Origin: Salinibaculum sp. SYNS191
GTDB taxonomy: Archaea; Halobacteriota; Halobacteria; Halobacteriales; Haloarculaceae
DNA: 64,000 nucleotides
Reading direction: 5' to 3'
NCBI RefSeq assembly: GCF_037338445.1
Contig: NZ_CP147840.1
Coordinates: forward strand, 1-64,000
Position 1 is the first letter of the stretch; every line of letters begins with the position of its first letter. The notes under the pieces are model-generated. The model did no database searches. It worked only from the letters and a program-made list of their open reading frames with translations, and had not been told where the DNA came from. The position numbers were made by a program, and so were the translations under genes. This document shows, one piece after another, positions 52,032 to 62,300 of the stretch.

Positions 52032-52341
52032 TCGGTTATATTCTGCGACGACGCAGGAAAGGGGACCGGCGACAAGAGAACAAAGTCATCTCTCGTGTTG
52101 AGGTAAAAGATGGCGTTATCGGCATGAGATGACGCGATGTGCGAATACCTTGGAATCCCATACACCGGCCACGACTGGACTACCGCAAGGAATCCCAGAT
52201 AGTAGACGGGACCTGACTCAAACTACTGTACATCATCGGCTCAAATCCAGAAGCGCACGACGAACTGTTAACTAGTCTCGACAATGCGGCAGCTCCACCC
52301 CTTGCGGAACTGTTTAAACAACCCACATCGTCTTGTCAAAT
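52032..52341. other. Intergenic region, possibly decayed coding sequence
   Basis: About 310 bases contain no intact gene. Short frames give peptide fragments such as MCEYLGIPYTGHDWTTARN and LYIIGSNPEAHDELLTSLDN that look protein-like but are too short and lack starts, so they may be remnants. GTTTAAACA near 52310-52318 could be the TATA element for the next gene, about 28 nt before its ATG at 52342. Confidence 0.35.
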
Positions 52342-54303
52342 ATGCCAAATGATTTTCTTGGGAGTATAGAGTTCTTGTCAGAATCAGAGGACCGAACTCC
52401 CGAGGAATTCATCGACTTAGCCCACGACCCTGATATCCTCTATTACCATATCCAGGAGTCCAAGCAGAAACTCAACCGAGGAGTCAAGGTAGATACTGAC
52501 GAGAAAGACGATGAGGTCCTCGTCCACTCGAAAATCGAGATTTTCCAGTCTGTGATGCAGTACGTGGAAGCGTTCAGTATCTACTATCTCGCCTACATCA
52601 AGGGACGCGAGGACTTAGTGAAGTACCTCATATCCACCTACCCGAGAGAGGTGAAGACGTTCTACACCAAACTCAACGATGGAGAAGTTGCGGAGTACCT
52701 GGATGACCACGATATCGAGGCCGATTACCGGGACCTCCTAGAATCACTGTTTGGCTACCGATTCATCACAGAGGACGCAGACGAGGAGCAGTTGGAACAG
52801 ATAGATCTCGACGAGCTATCTGCAGACTCGATTGAAGACCTCGTTGAGCAGTCAGCTGAGATGCTGGATGAACAGATACAGGATATCGGGAACTTCTATC
52901 TTGAGTTCGGGAACGCGTATAACGCAGTCAAACACGGGAATCGGATAATCCCCCAAACAGACAACGAGTTCCAGATCTCAAGAGAAGGGGAAGAGGATGT
53001 AGATGTCGCGGTTGACCTCGACTTCGCACTCTTCCTTTGCAAGCATGAGGAAAAGGCCTACCTGACCGGGATCCCGGTTGACCACCTCCTTGAACACTCG
53101 CTGGACATAGCTGAACGAGTTCACGACCTCTTCACGTATCTCCGGCGAATAGCAAAGGCAGCGATAGAGGAGGAACGTGAGTTCAGCGTTCCGTTCTACG
53201 GTCCTTCCGACGGTGAGGAATCACCGCAGAGATGGGTAAAAATCTGGAATGAGCATAGTGTGCTAATTCTTCCGCGGACAGAGGCGATTGCGGAGCTACT
53301 GGCGGAATCCTCATATGAACGTACCGTCGCCAGTCGGCTCAGTTTGGACGGAAAGACCCTCCAGATAATCACTGAAAACGACGCTTCCATCTCTCCAGAG
53401 TATCCAGTGATGGTAACGCTGGCACAGCAGGGGGTTCAGGGACTGACACCTAAGCCGCTCTTTGGTCTCAACATCACGTTCACTCTAAATGAGATCGATA
53501 TCCAGCAGTACTACGAACTTCTTGAAATGGAGGATCTCCAGCAAGGGGTGGGTGTCGATAGCACAGTGATTCACGATAAGGAGCGAGGGGAAGAATTCGA
53601 AGTCGGTTCACCAACCTCGTTCAACATCCCCTCTATCTATGACCCGTTTGAACGGGAACTCATCGAGCAGCTGTACTATCTGCAGCTGATCACAGACACG
53701 AAAATCCCGGTACCCCTCGAAATGTCAGAGTCTCACGCGGAAGTTATTCGGGAAGCAATTGAGGCGGATATCGAACGGGATGATGCAATAGAAGCTGTTG
53801 AAAGTCTCCGCGAAATCGGGGAGGATGCAGTGGTCACTGGTGTCTACGTTGACCGTGTTACCCGAGCAGCGGACAGGTTTGAGTCCGAGCTGATAGGGAG
53901 TATCTGGGGTGCCTTCGATTTCGCTTTCGAGTTCGAGACCGACGAGATAGCTGAAGATTTCGAACAGGAATGGGGTAAAGAAGGAGACGAGATAACCGTT
54001 GGCCTCGAAGGGTATTCAGGGTCCTTCGACGAGCTAGTTGAGGAGTTACAGGAAGATGTAGAAGATGTCGAATACTTCATTGACGCTCTATCAATCAGAG
54101 ACGACAGAGCCCAGCCACCGGACATCCTCGTCAATTACTCTATCGGAGAGTCCGGATTCTGGTATACCGATCACTCCCTTCGTCTCCAGGTCATTGATGA
54201 AGATGCTGGACACGGCCCTATCGAGTGCGAGCTTTGTGGCGAAGTGACAATGGATGTAAAGACTCATCTCACCGAGGACTGTGAAGCAGACCCGTTCGCT
54301 TAA
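52342..54303 (+). CDS. Large acidic helical protein with a C-terminal zinc-finger-like site
   Basis: The product is 653 residues. I prefer ATG 52342 over an upstream TTG because of the leaderless spacing to GTTTAAACA. The N-terminal 210 residues are helical (FIDLAHDPDILYYHIQESKQ) and include NAYNAVKHGNRIIPQ, a segment that could be a HEPN-like motif, although I cannot confirm it. A long middle part lacks recognisable motifs. The C-terminus has CELCGEVTMDVKTHLTEDCE, a C2HC-type metal site. It is flanked by a membrane protein and a toxin-antitoxin-like pair, which makes it a candidate defence gene. Confidence 0.8.
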   Translation: MPNDFLGSIEFLSESEDRTPEEFIDLAHDPDILYYHIQESKQKLNRGVKVDTDEKDDEVLVHSKIEIFQSVMQYVEAFSIYYLAYIKGREDLVKYLISTYPREVKTFYTKLNDGEVAEYLDDHDIEADYRDLLESLFGYRFITEDADEEQLEQIDLDELSADSIEDLVEQSAEMLDEQIQDIGNFYLEFGNAYNAVKHGNRIIPQTDNEFQISREGEEDVDVAVDLDFALFLCKHEEKAYLTGIPVDHLLEHSLDIAERVHDLFTYLRRIAKAAIEEEREFSVPFYGPSDGEESPQRWVKIWNEHSVLILPRTEAIAELLAESSYERTVASRLSLDGKTLQIITENDASISPEYPVMVTLAQQGVQGLTPKPLFGLNITFTLNEIDIQQYYELLEMEDLQQGVGVDSTVIHDKERGEEFEVGSPTSFNIPSIYDPFERELIEQLYYLQLITDTKIPVPLEMSESHAEVIREAIEADIERDDAIEAVESLREIGEDAVVTGVYVDRVTRAADRFESELIGSIWGAFDFAFEFETDEIAEDFEQEWGKEGDEITVGLEGYSGSFDELVEELQEDVEDVEYFIDALSIRDDRAQPPDILVNYSIGESGFWYTDHSLRLQVIDEDAGHGPIECELCGEVTMDVKTHLTEDCEADPFA

Positions 54304-54327
54304 ACCCTGTCGAGCCTCCCAGGAGGA

Positions 54328-55103
54328 CTAGTCGTCCAGGTCCAATCCCGCAGTAGGCTTCTCTTCGCCCGCGAAAATATCCAGCAAGTACAGCACGCTG
54401 AACCCGAGATTCTCGTGGAGCCAGTCCAGGTTTGAGTAGATGTCTGTGAAGTCGCCAGTCACGAAGTGGCTGATACCGATCTCCTCCTTTAGGAACATGG
54501 CATCACAGATCAAAGCGATATCAGCGTCGTTCTTCATGTGGACAGGCCACTCCTTCAACCTTCGCTCCACATCAGGGTATTCTCGGTCTCGAATAGGTTC
54601 CAGATAGACTCGGGCCTCGATCTGGTCCTTGTGCTTAATCGACCGCTCCATCAGGACGTCCTTCAGCTTCCGAGCAGCCTCACGAGCAGTCCGCCGAGTG
54701 AGTTCTCCTCCTTCTCGAAGTACCACTCAAAGTACTTCTGGAGCCGTGGACGGACCTCCTTCTCCTCGGACTCCTTCATCTCGAACCGGTCGACGTACTC
54801 GTCCATCACCGTCTCAATATCGAGCTCGTCGTCACTGTAGGTCTGCAGTTTCTTCCCGAACTGCCTCAGCTTCAACCGAAGCTTCGCCCGTTTCTCCCCG
54901 TACAGGCCTTCGTCCCGGTCTAACCGGACGTCGGCGGAACGCCGACTGTTGTCCTCGGTACTGGAGCAGTACTCGTAGACGGCGTTCTTCCCGGTGTATA
55001 TCGTGTTGTCGGTGTCGAACAATCGTTTGGCGTTTGGGTACCACCGGTCGTTGAGGAAGGTGAGTCCGAGCAGGCAGTTGGTGTCTACGAAATACCGAGT
55101 CAT
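54328..55103 (-). pseudogene. PIN-domain ribonuclease-like protein (candidate toxin), one frameshift
   Basis: From ATG 55103 the frame gives MTRYFVDTNCLLGLTFLNDR with the first PIN Asp at position 7 and a Glu in NAVYEYCSS. It breaks near 54705-54716 and continues one frame over with the remaining acidic residues (MKNDADIALICDAMFLKEEI, HFVTGDFTDIY). Joined, it is about 258 residues, larger than a typical VapC toxin. The break equals one missing base beside GGAGGAG. PIN proteins cut RNA using a Mg-binding acidic cluster. It lies 14 nt downstream of the Panacea-like gene, suggesting a toxin-antitoxin pair. Confidence 0.8.
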
Positions 55104-55117
55104 GGAGGGAAGGGTGG

Positions 55118-55987
55118 TTAGGGGGTGGGTGAAAGACCGAGGAGGGCGATTGCGACACCGTCAGCGGCTTCGGACACTACATGGTTCTCTTCCAGGTCTG
55201 TGTGTAGGCGGGAGCGTTCTCGCTCGATCAGTTCGAGTTCTTTCCGGATGTCCTCTTGGCGGCCTTCGAGATCCTGCGTGTCCAGTTCCTCAGCGATCTC
55301 TTCGGGGGCCAACCCCGTGTTTTCGCGTTGGGCAAGGTCAATACAGAAGATGGTCCAGAATAATTCAGAGATCTTCAGGGCTTTCTGCGGCCGGTACTCT
55401 TCGGCATCGAGTTCGGCACTTACAACCGAGTACCAGAGATCAAGATCTTCCTCCAGCCATGGGTAGTCGTCGACCGGGAAGGTGTCGATGATATGGAAGA
55501 CTGTGTCGATGACTGCTTCCCTGCTGGGATCTACTTCGGGATAATCTGGTTTGTCGTCGGTAGCGTCACTGAGCTGTTTGTCCAGTCGTCGGTAGTGGCG
55601 CTGGACATCGTAAGGCGCCTCTTCGTACATGTCATCAGTCAGCCCCTCCGTATTTTGTTCGTACAGACGGTTGAGTACTCGAGAAAGTGCGAGACGCGCC
55701 TTCGTTTCTTCCTCCCTTCGAAGGCTGACCTGGGCAGCGGAAAGGCTGCAACGGACTTCTCGGCCATCGTCACTCGACTCTACTGTGACCGGGGATCCAC
55801 CGGTCTTCGCCATCGTTCCGAACTTGTACCAGAAGTGCTGGACATCCGTGTTCAATCCGATGTCATCGAGTTCCTTGTCAGCGAAGTATAACAGTTTGTA
55901 GAAGGTTTTGGGGCGTAACGGGTTCGAGTAAAATCTCTCGTCCAAGAGAAGGGCCGTTACCTCCCCTATGCTCAGTGTAGAGGTCAT
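55118..55987 (-). CDS. Panacea-like protein (candidate antitoxin)
   Basis: The product is 289 residues. The N-terminal segment (LLDERFYSNPLRPKTFYKLL, YFADKELDDIGLNTDVQHFW) resembles the Panacea/SocA-type antitoxin domain (LxKLLYFADxE pattern). A helical middle part and a C-terminal coiled coil (DIRKELELIERERSRLHTDL) follow. An AATAATTAG element about 30 nt upstream fits a leaderless promoter. It is immediately followed by the PIN-domain gene on the same strand. Panacea domains are known to neutralise diverse toxins; neutralising this PIN protein is inference. The Panacea assignment rests on a short motif. Confidence 0.7.
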   Translation of the reverse strand: MTSTLSIGEVTALLLDERFYSNPLRPKTFYKLLYFADKELDDIGLNTDVQHFWYKFGTMAKTGGSPVTVESSDDGREVRCSLSAAQVSLRREEETKARLALSRVLNRLYEQNTEGLTDDMYEEAPYDVQRHYRRLDKQLSDATDDKPDYPEVDPSREAVIDTVFHIIDTFPVDDYPWLEEDLDLWYSVVSAELDAEEYRPQKALKISELFWTIFCIDLAQRENTGLAPEEIAEELDTQDLEGRQEDIRKELELIERERSRLHTDLEENHVVSEAADGVAIALLGLSPTP

Positions 55988-56153
55988 GCTTATTCGAGGC
56001 TAACAACACCCAATCTAATTATTGTATTGAAAATAGTGAATCTGAATCTTGGACTCCCTAAACCGTGGCCAGAAATCAAATTCGCGGCCTGAATACGGGA
56101 CTGTTCACTGCGACGAAATGATTTAGGGACTCCATTGTGAGGTTCGGCATAAC
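55988..56153. promoter_or_regulatory. Divergent promoter of the toxin-antitoxin-like and Argonaute operons
   Basis: GGACTCCCTAAA at 56051-56062 is inverted as TTTAGGGACTCC at 56122-56133, with 11 of 12 positions matching. The right arm overlaps GATTTAGGG, the probable TATA element 30 nt before the GTG of the nuclease/APAZ gene. A common regulator binding these arms could control both operons. Confidence 0.55.
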
Positions 56154-57542
56154 GTGGCACTCACCAACCTCTTAGGCGAACGCGAGGCCCTCGCTAAGAA
56201 CTCGGAAATCTACGGGGAAAAGGTCCAAGAGTACATGGAGGCGATGGGATTCTACATCACGGAAACATCGCCCACCCATGGCGGGCTTGTCGACCAGAAA
56301 TACGAACTCCCAGAGATCAGGGGTGACCGGGAGGTCTGGGTCGAGCTGAAGTGGACGGACCAGCGCCGTCACGGGAAGAAATTCCTTGAGGAGATGGGGA
56401 AGTACTTCCTCCACTACATGGACCGGCCTCCTGAGAAACGGTTTGACGTAGCTATCTTCGGACGAAACCTCGAGAACTTCAATGAGTGGCGGAAGATCTT
56501 CGACGTCACCAAGCAGACCGACGATGCAATCCAAGAATTCTACGACCGGGTCTGCGAGAACGACAAACTCTCGGACGACCACCGAAGGAAGATCAAGAGC
56601 TATCCAATGGACGATTTCGAGGAGTTCCTGAGTGACACCCACGTCTACCAGGCCGACTACGACTCGCTCCTGATGAAGATTGCGGAGTTCGAGAAAGACG
56701 ACCGGTTCAAACCAGACTTCTTCCAGCGCGAAGCCGAACCCATTACCGACCGGTCAGAGCTGACCACCAACCTCATCGAGATAACAGAGCACCCTGAAAC
56801 TCTGTACATCGGAGATCAAGTGGAGGGAGCGACACAGCAGGTCGCATTCAAGCTCAGGCCCTTCACGGTGCCAACGTGGTTCAAGTCGAACAAAGTCTAC
56901 AGCCTGTTGCCGCCTGAGAAAATGCCGAAAGCGGTCAAACAGTTCATCGCCCCGGACACGGTCGAGGAGACCGGGTTCCGGTCGTGGGTAGAAGCCGACC
57001 AGGGGAACGCCGATATCGGGAAACGACTGATCCGTGCCGTTGTCCTCTCCAAGGGTGAAGATCGGGGCTGTATCGCGATAAACTACCGGAGCAACTACCA
57101 CCTCTACTTCCCACACGAAGACCCCGAAGCGGAGGTCCGGGAAGAAGAGGGGCGACAGGTCACTAGGTACTTCGGTGACGGAGAGTCCCCGTTCTTCCGG
57201 CACCACTCAATCCGTATCGGCATCCTCGAATACTCGGGGCAGTACTTCCTGACCCTGAAACCAGCTATCCTGTTCACCTCTAATGGGAAAAAGAACCGAA
57301 TCACCGGGGAACAAGCCAAACCGTTGCACGACAGGTTCAGCCCCAGCCGACACGGGAACAACCGGAAAACACGGAGCCGGATCAACCACTGGTGGAAAAT
57401 CCTGGACTACGGCAACCCCAAACAGGACGAACTGGACATCGGGACAGAACCCGTGATGCTGGAAGTCAACAAAAGACCACCCAGAGACACCGACGAACGG
57501 GACGACACCATGCAGAACAAGTGGCTAGAAGAGTTCCAATGA
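56154..57542 (+). CDS. PD-(D/E)XK nuclease + APAZ-like protein of a short-Argonaute system
   Basis: The product is 462 residues from GTG 56154 (leaderless). The N-terminal about 130 residues carry a PD-(D/E)XK-like core: an Asp at 47 (GGLVDQKYEL) and VWVELKWTD with E64-x-K66, followed by FLEEMGKYFLHY. The C-terminal part (about 200-440) has the beta-rich layout expected of an APAZ (PIWI-linked) domain, including ILEYSGQYFLTLKPAILFTS and RFSPSRHGNNRKTRSRINHW. The stop overlaps the Argonaute ATG as ATGA. The layout matches SPARDA-type systems, in which a DREN nuclease fused to APAZ pairs with a short Argonaute. Activity on DNA or RNA is inferred from that comparison. Confidence 0.82.
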   Translation: MALTNLLGEREALAKNSEIYGEKVQEYMEAMGFYITETSPTHGGLVDQKYELPEIRGDREVWVELKWTDQRRHGKKFLEEMGKYFLHYMDRPPEKRFDVAIFGRNLENFNEWRKIFDVTKQTDDAIQEFYDRVCENDKLSDDHRRKIKSYPMDDFEEFLSDTHVYQADYDSLLMKIAEFEKDDRFKPDFFQREAEPITDRSELTTNLIEITEHPETLYIGDQVEGATQQVAFKLRPFTVPTWFKSNKVYSLLPPEKMPKAVKQFIAPDTVEETGFRSWVEADQGNADIGKRLIRAVVLSKGEDRGCIAINYRSNYHLYFPHEDPEAEVREEEGRQVTRYFGDGESPFFRHHSIRIGILEYSGQYFLTLKPAILFTSNGKKNRITGEQAKPLHDRFSPSRHGNNRKTRSRINHWWKILDYGNPKQDELDIGTEPVMLEVNKRPPRDTDERDDTMQNKWLEEFQ

Positions 57543-58957
57543 GCGAATTCACCGCTGAAGTCCTCGACGAACCCAGCCTGATGTTCGCCAACGGAGAGGA
57601 AGCCATCGACCCTCGAGTCGGGCTAATGGAGTTCGGCCCAAGAACACCATCCGGTAAATCCGAACACCAAGTCATCAACATCGGATACATCGGGTCTGGC
57701 CGATCTCTCGGCGCTATCGAGAAACTTTTCAAGGACATGGAGCTGGCGATCACCGCCGACGAAGACGAGTCGAAGCGGTGGAAACCACCGTTCCCTGGCC
57801 TTGGCGAACGATCGTCGCTGAACTTCACGTTCAACACACAGAAGCGGTGGCGGCAGACAATTACTCGCGGCGAGATCCGGGACCTGAAACAGATCCGCAG
57901 CCGGAAGGACCGGTTGGAAGAAGCAGTCGAGATCATCAAGATCAACCTCGAAGTCCTGTACGCCAAGGAGACGCCACCTGACGTCGTGTTCATCGCGATT
58001 CCCGAAGCGATGTGGGACGCCTGCACTCCATCCCACCAGGACTATGCCCAGATGCAGTCAGAGACCAGTGACTTCCACAACCGGATCAAGCTGCTCGGGA
58101 TGGAAGTCGGATTGCCGACACAGCTGATGCAGCCGAAGACCCTCCGCGGTGAGGACGTTCAGGACAAATCCGAGATCGCATGGAACATCGCGGTCGGAAC
58201 ACTGTACAAGGCGCAACGCGGCCATCCCTGGAAACTAACCGAGCTGGAGGACGGGACATGCTTCGCCGGGATCTCCTTCTACAAAGAGCGAGGCGGAGAC
58301 CAATCCCGAACGCGGACAGCAATGGCCCAAGTTTTCTTGGAGACAGGCGAGAACTTCATCCTTCGAGGCGACCCCGTCGAAGGAGAGAAACACGGACCAG
58401 GCAACAACCACCTCGCAGAGGACGACGCCGAGAAACTGGTCAAGAAGATTCTCAGGCACTACCGTAGCCACAAGGGCACGGAGCCCCGGCGATTGGTGCT
58501 TCACAAGCGGTCGGAGTTCTGGGAAGAGGAGCGAGAGGGCTTCATCAAAGGTGCTGGGAACATCGAGTTGATGGATTTCATCACAGTCCGAGAACGGCAC
58601 CCAGTCCGAGCCTTGAGTTCCGGTATTTATCCAGCGCTTCGGGGCACAATGATCTCCGCACCCAATAACGAGGAGCATTACCTGTACACGAAGGGGTACA
58701 TCCCAGCCTTGTCGACGTATCCGGCGTCAAATATCCCGGAGCCGATCGTGGTCAAGCCGGATCCGGAGGTCAGTGATTCGTCGCCGCAGAAACTGTGCCG
58801 GGAAATGCTGGCATTCACGAAACTGGACTGGAACACTTCGGACTTCTGCACGAAGCTCCCGGTCACGATTGGGATCTCGGATGCCGTGGGGAACATCCTG
58901 GCTGAGGCCGAGGCCCAAAACACGAGTCTGGATATCCATTACTACCACTACATGTAG
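57539..58957 (+). CDS. ago: Short prokaryotic Argonaute (MID-PIWI, catalytically inactive)
   Basis: The product is 472 residues. There is no PAZ or N domain, so it is a short pAgo. The MID region includes GLPTQLMQPKTL (191-202) for guide 5'-end binding. Conserved short-pAgo blocks are WNIAVGTLYKAQRGHPWKL (215-233), AMAQVFLETGENFILRG (261-277), RRLVLHKRSEFWEEEREGF (317-335) and LAFTKLDWNTSDF near the C-terminus. At the first PIWI catalytic position the sequence is GISFYKE (244-250), with Ser instead of Asp, so slicing is not expected. Together with its nuclease/APAZ partner it should sense guide-paired invader nucleic acid and unleash nuclease activity, causing abortive defence. Confidence 0.93.
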   Translation: MSEFTAEVLDEPSLMFANGEEAIDPRVGLMEFGPRTPSGKSEHQVINIGYIGSGRSLGAIEKLFKDMELAITADEDESKRWKPPFPGLGERSSLNFTFNTQKRWRQTITRGEIRDLKQIRSRKDRLEEAVEIIKINLEVLYAKETPPDVVFIAIPEAMWDACTPSHQDYAQMQSETSDFHNRIKLLGMEVGLPTQLMQPKTLRGEDVQDKSEIAWNIAVGTLYKAQRGHPWKLTELEDGTCFAGISFYKERGGDQSRTRTAMAQVFLETGENFILRGDPVEGEKHGPGNNHLAEDDAEKLVKKILRHYRSHKGTEPRRLVLHKRSEFWEEEREGFIKGAGNIELMDFITVRERHPVRALSSGIYPALRGTMISAPNNEEHYLYTKGYIPALSTYPASNIPEPIVVKPDPEVSDSSPQKLCREMLAFTKLDWNTSDFCTKLPVTIGISDAVGNILAEAEAQNTSLDIHYYHYM

Positions 58958-59367
58958 CAAATCGGGCGAGTTACCCTACCCAATGAGATTGCCCGACTTT
59001 GTACGTGGCAGGAATACCCTCCCCAGCAGGAGCCAGCAAGTTCTCCGGTTTCTGGTTGTCAGACAGTGGTATGCATCGTCGACGCGCGGAAACCGCTTCA
59101 GCTCTTAGATAGCTAAGGCCGTTCAGCGTGGATATGTTTACTTTCGGCTATTTCTTATTGTCACTGGCTCAGAATAGAACGATACAAGAATGGCAAGTCT
59201 CCCGAATCCTCTGATATCAGATATTTCGGGTTGGCTCTGTTGAAACCCTCAGCAGTTGATACAAACGGCGTACTGAATATAGAGGGTTCATCAAGGACTG
59301 TTCAATAATGCCAATAAATAGTATATTCTACAACGCCACTCTTTTCAAACAGTAGTGCCAGTTTGTC
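58958..59367. other. Intergenic stretch with an IS-end-like relic (copy B)
   Basis: Same content as 1434-1843: no gene, AT-rich, with the GTTGAAACCCTC relic at 59233-59299. It separates the convergent Argonaute and metalloprotease genes. Confidence 0.45.
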
Positions 59368-62300
59368 TCACTTAGACTCGTCTCGAATCATCCGGGAAGC
59401 TAGATATGCAAGACCGGCTGTAACTGCTCCTCCCGCAGCGATTTCCTCTATTGAGAAACCAAAGAATAAGCCACCACCAGTAGCTTCGGCTTCGATTGTA
59501 TTGATTCGAAGTTCGGTGTCCACAAGTAGATCACGAAGCTCATCCTTTGTGGGTTGGATAGCACCTGTTTCGTACTCGTCCTTTATTGAACTCCCTATGC
59601 TACCCTCAAAATCCGCCACTGTCTGTAACGCAGCCTCGTAATCTTCTTGATCCATCTGTTCGTCAAGTTCACTCAGCATATCCAGCAGGTCTTGTCTCCG
59701 TCTCTCAGGCTCATCTACGAATGCGTTATCTGGAACCCGCTCAATTCGATCTTGAACTGAACGGATTATCGGATTAAATGATATATTGTCATTCCCCTGC
59801 TTGATTTCCACTTCCCTCGTATTTTCGGGAAATGGGATGGTAAATATGAATTCCCCAGTTACAGTAGAACCTGAGGGAGTACCAGCACCCTGAAATGTAT
59901 CCACTGCTTCGTCTCGATAAGTCGTCGTTTCAATATTAGCTCCCCTTCCGTCTCTGGTGGTAATTGAAACGTTCCCATCGTCGCCAGCCGATGGTGCAGG
60001 TCTCCCCTCTCTCTGAATCAGTGCGGTGACCTCAGTCTCACCGCTTTCTGTCGTGATGGCTCTTCCCGACAGAATTGGCTCAACGACATCGTCAATGCTT
60101 TCAGGAGGAATTGGTTCAAATTCGTTGTCGATCAACTTTTGATACGTGAACGTATCTATCCACTCCGCGTTCGGGGTTTCTCCTACAGTGTGCGCGTAGC
60201 TCATAATCGATTCTACAGGGCTTGGAAAGTTGACTACCGAAAGTGATCCATCGGACAAATCATACCCATTTGAGACAAGCCCCGGATCATCATCTCCCCG
60301 ATCTCTAGTTCGGACGTGTGCATTGTCGACCTCATCAGTTGAAATGGTACAGTCGTCAAAATCATCTGCAACACGCCGCATAGCAAGCTCATCTTCAAAA
60401 ACACCGGAGTCAAAGCTTTCACTGCAGGAACCATCATTCCCTAAAAAGTGATGCCCGATTTCATGAGCGGCCGTCTCGGCACCGACAGGCAACATCGCAG
60501 CTGAGGCCTGTGGTTGGGTCGGCCAACTCGATGGGTGGATGCCTATTACGTTATCTTTCGAATGAAAACTGAAATAGTCGTCTTGTCCGGGGAGAGAATC
60601 CGGCACCACTGCAAGTGTAACATCAAGCTCAATTGGAGTATACATTTCTAGCGCATCACGTGCCTCTTTCAGATCTTTCCTGTAATCATTCGAATCGGCT
60701 GTTGCTCGCATCACATCAGGATGGACGAAATCATTGATCCCGGCGACAGGAAAGTTACTCTCGATAAATTCAATATACTCTGTAACCAGTCGCTCGAACC
60801 TGTCCCGTGGTGTTTCGTCTCTGGATCCAGGGACAATACGCCCGTCATTATTTCCGTATCTCGTACCATTCTCGGCATCTTTGAGTTCGATAAATCCGAT
60901 ATTTATCGCCCCCGTTTCACGCGTGGCAAAGTCATCGTCGGCAACGAGGCGTGCAGAGGCTACCGGGTCGTCAGGTCTGGCGGTCAACTGAATCTCCGTA
61001 ACATCAGGTCGCAGAATTGTTTCTTCTGTTGCAAATACGCAGTCTTTGTTATGGAAAACTTCAATCTCTTGACCCCCCCGCATAAGCAGTTCAACTTCAG
61101 ATTTGGTCAATTCAAACGAGATTGATACTGGCTCACCAGATTCCCTTACTTGCGTCGCTTCAAACGTCAGCGTGTCCGTTTCAATGGTCTCAATTTCGCC
61201 CTCTAACTCGAACAGTACGGCTGTTTCTTTCCCTACGATGAGGTCGGGGATTTTCGGAACATCCGCTTCGATATCAGAACCCACCAATCGGGTGTTCTCT
61301 GTTGCCTGAACCAGACGTACATTCTCAAAACTTATCTCGACTGTTTGGTCGCCAGGATCGGGTTCTGGCTTACTTGGTTCCAACTCATTGCCAGCCCACG
61401 TGTGATGATGGCCGAGGGTTCCCAAATTCACTCGTGACCCTTCGCTCGATCCTTCAACCCCAGCATGCAGTGCATACATGTTGCCGTCACCTCTCCCGAC
61501 GAAGACAGTGCCATCCACCACCGTTGATGACGTCCAACCGCCCCTCTCAGTTTTGGTTGACCACACCTCAGTCCCATCCGTGGCGTCCAGCGCATACATA
61601 TTGTCAATACTCCCGATAAAGACGGTACCCCCCGCCACTGTGGGCGACGAGGTGACAGACGCACCAGTTCCGAATGACCACACCTCACTTCCGTCGGCCA
61701 CATCTAATGCATATACGTTGCCGTCATCACTCCCAATAAAGACGGTTCCTCCTGCCACTGTGGGCGACGAGGTGACAGACGCACCAGTTCCAAATGACCA
61801 CACCTCACTTCCGTCGGCCACATCTAATGCATATACGTTGCCGTCATCACTCCCAATAAAGACGGTACCCTCTGCCACTGTGGGCGACGAGGTGACGTAC
61901 CCATATCTGCCAGCTTTGAATGACCATACCTTCGTGCCATCGTTTGCGTTCAATGCATACACGTTCGTATCGACGCTGCCGATGAAAACGGTGTCATCCA
62001 CCACTGTCGCCGATGATGTGACCCTATCATCTGTTTTGAACGACCACATCTCGCTGCCATCGTCGCTATTCAGGGCATACACGTTGCCGTCGTTACTCCC
62101 GAAAAAGACGGTGCCATCCGTCACTGTCGGCGACGACTCAATACCCCCGCGAGTCATTACTGACCACAGCTCACTTCCGTCAGTCACATCCAAAGCGTGA
62201 ACTTTGGCACCAGCAGTCCCAACGAAAACAGTGCCACCGACCACCGTTGGTGCTGACCCAATACCGAACCCAGGTTGAAATGACCACACCTCACTTCCGT

